From positions 310,001-374,000 of the forward strand of contig NZ_JMLQ01000002.1 in the NCBI RefSeq assembly GCF_000686025.1: a DNA stretch of 64,000 nucleotides, written 5' to 3'. Position 1 is the first letter of the stretch. The number at the start of each line of letters is the position of its first letter. A program made the translations under genes and the position numbers. The notes below the pieces were generated by a model, which did not search any database, was not told where the DNA came from, and worked only from the letters and a program-made list of their open reading frames with translations. This stretch comes from Rhodococcus sp. UNC23MFCrub1.1 (GTDB lineage Bacteria; Actinomycetota; Actinomycetes; Mycobacteriales; Mycobacteriaceae). Shown one piece after another: positions 63,502 through 64,000 of the stretch.

Positions 63502-64000
63502 ATGAGAAAAGTCGTAGGCGTGCTCGCCGCAGTGGCCCTTCTGGGCACGGCTGCGTGTGGATCCTCGTCCGGATCGGACGGTTCGGGTCCCATCAAGATC
63601 GGATCCGTGCACCCCACCACCGGTGCGCTGGCCGGTGTCGGTGGACTGATGAACGACGGTGCCGCACTGGCCGTCGAGGACATCAACGGTGCCGGCGGCA
63701 TCTCCTCGCTCGAGGGGCGTCCACTGGAACTCGTCACCGGTGACAGCCAGGGCAAGGCGGAGGTCGGCCAGAGTGAGGCGCAGCGTCTGATCGACGACGG
63801 CGCGGTCGCACTGGTGGGCACCTATCAGAGCGACGTGACGCAGAACGTCGCGTCGGTCGCCGAGCGCTCGCGGGTGCCGCTGGTCATCGACGTCGCGGTC
63901 GACGACAAGATCCTCGACCAGGGTTACCAGTACGCATTCCGCATCCAGCCGAACGCCTCCAGCATGGGTACCGACGGCGCCAAGGCGCTCGCGGCCATCG
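63502..64000 (+). CDS. Liv-type ABC solute-binding lipoprotein, N-terminal part (cut by window edge)
   Basis: About 166 residues visible, continuing past the right edge. Lipoprotein signal MRKVVGVLAAVALLGTAAC, then Peripla_BP_6 features PIKIGSVHPTTGALAGVGGLMNDGAALAVEDINGAGGI and ALVGTYQSDVTQNVASVAERSRVPLV. Probably the first gene of an ABC importer for the substrate of the MmgE/PrpD-CitE island, divergent from iclR and carrying its operator. Confidence 0.88.
   Translation, partial: MRKVVGVLAAVALLGTAACGSSSGSDGSGPIKIGSVHPTTGALAGVGGLMNDGAALAVEDINGAGGISSLEGRPLELVTGDSQGKAEVGQSEAQRLIDDGAVALVGTYQSDVTQNVASVAERSRVPLVIDVAVDDKILDQGYQYAFRIQPNASSMGTDGAKALAAI

Overview
The window is high-GC actinobacterial DNA that reads like a Nocardiaceae (Rhodococcus-type) chromosome. 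This rests on an Mce-family protein, EspG and PPE/WXG100-type ESX (type VII) proteins, a maltokinase-cap-like protein, an RER_14450-like alternate-signal export cluster, many GTG starts, and dense operons coupled by 4-nt ATGA/GTGA overlaps. No tRNA, rRNA, CRISPR array, insertion sequence or prophage gene was seen. It looks like ordinary chromosome with several accessory islands.

Region 1 (1-14.9 kb) is an aldaric-acid (glucarate/galactarate type) catabolic island. It has gudD, a second enolase-superfamily sugar-acid dehydratase, 5-dehydro-4-deoxyglucarate dehydratase and ketoglutarate-semialdehyde dehydrogenase, which together take glucarate to 2-oxoglutarate. It also has a LysR regulator, two D-2-hydroxyacid dehydrogenases, a UspA protein, a complete peptide-type ABC importer and a TauE-like permease. 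The two catabolic promoters share an exact 12-bp operator, TGCATCGCTGCA, placed 13 bp before a TTGGAC hexamer. Region 2 (15.0-20.0 kb) has a TspO-like membrane protein and then, behind a structured 360-bp leader, an alternate-signal (SipW-type) export operon: three exported proteins, one ER-type signal peptidase, and a second signal peptidase fused to what looks like its own exported substrate.

Region 3 (20-30.2 kb) is mostly housekeeping: DinB-like, phosphoribosyltransferase, an orphan Mce protein, quinone-reductase-like, PhoD phosphatase, TrhO, RluA-family pseudouridine synthase, glutaminase, ThiM and a cold-shock protein with a long leader. Region 4 (30.3-38.5 kb) is a BMP-type nucleoside ABC importer, followed by an SDR, a HAD phosphatase, and a siderophore-interacting protein behind an iron-box-like site. 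Region 5 (38.5-42.1 kb) is an EspG plus PPE-like pair and a metallophosphoesterase. Region 6 (42.0-48.4 kb) is a PucR regulator divergent from a five-gene Liv-type ABC importer.

Region 7 (48.4-54.5 kb) holds a maltokinase-cap-like protein, unknowns, an amphipathic-repeat stress-type protein, and a four-gene type VII toxin module: two WXG100 proteins, a 424-aa effector with a polymorphic-toxin tail, and a zinc-ribbon candidate immunity protein. Region 8 (54.5-57.8 kb) has an acyl-CoA synthetase, a secreted glycoside hydrolase and an Excalibur-domain protein. Region 9 (57.9-64 kb) is a catabolic island of unknown substrate: two MmgE/PrpD proteins, a cyclase-family hydrolase, a CitE-like lyase, an IclR regulator and the start of an ABC solute-binding gene. 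Three copies of a GTTCCGCTNAGCGGAAC-like palindrome tie it together.

A short hairpin-forming repeat (core GGGAAGGCCGGAGGCCGG) occurs eight times at five loci. Two copies lie inside genes, where both add the same peptide, DRPPAFP.
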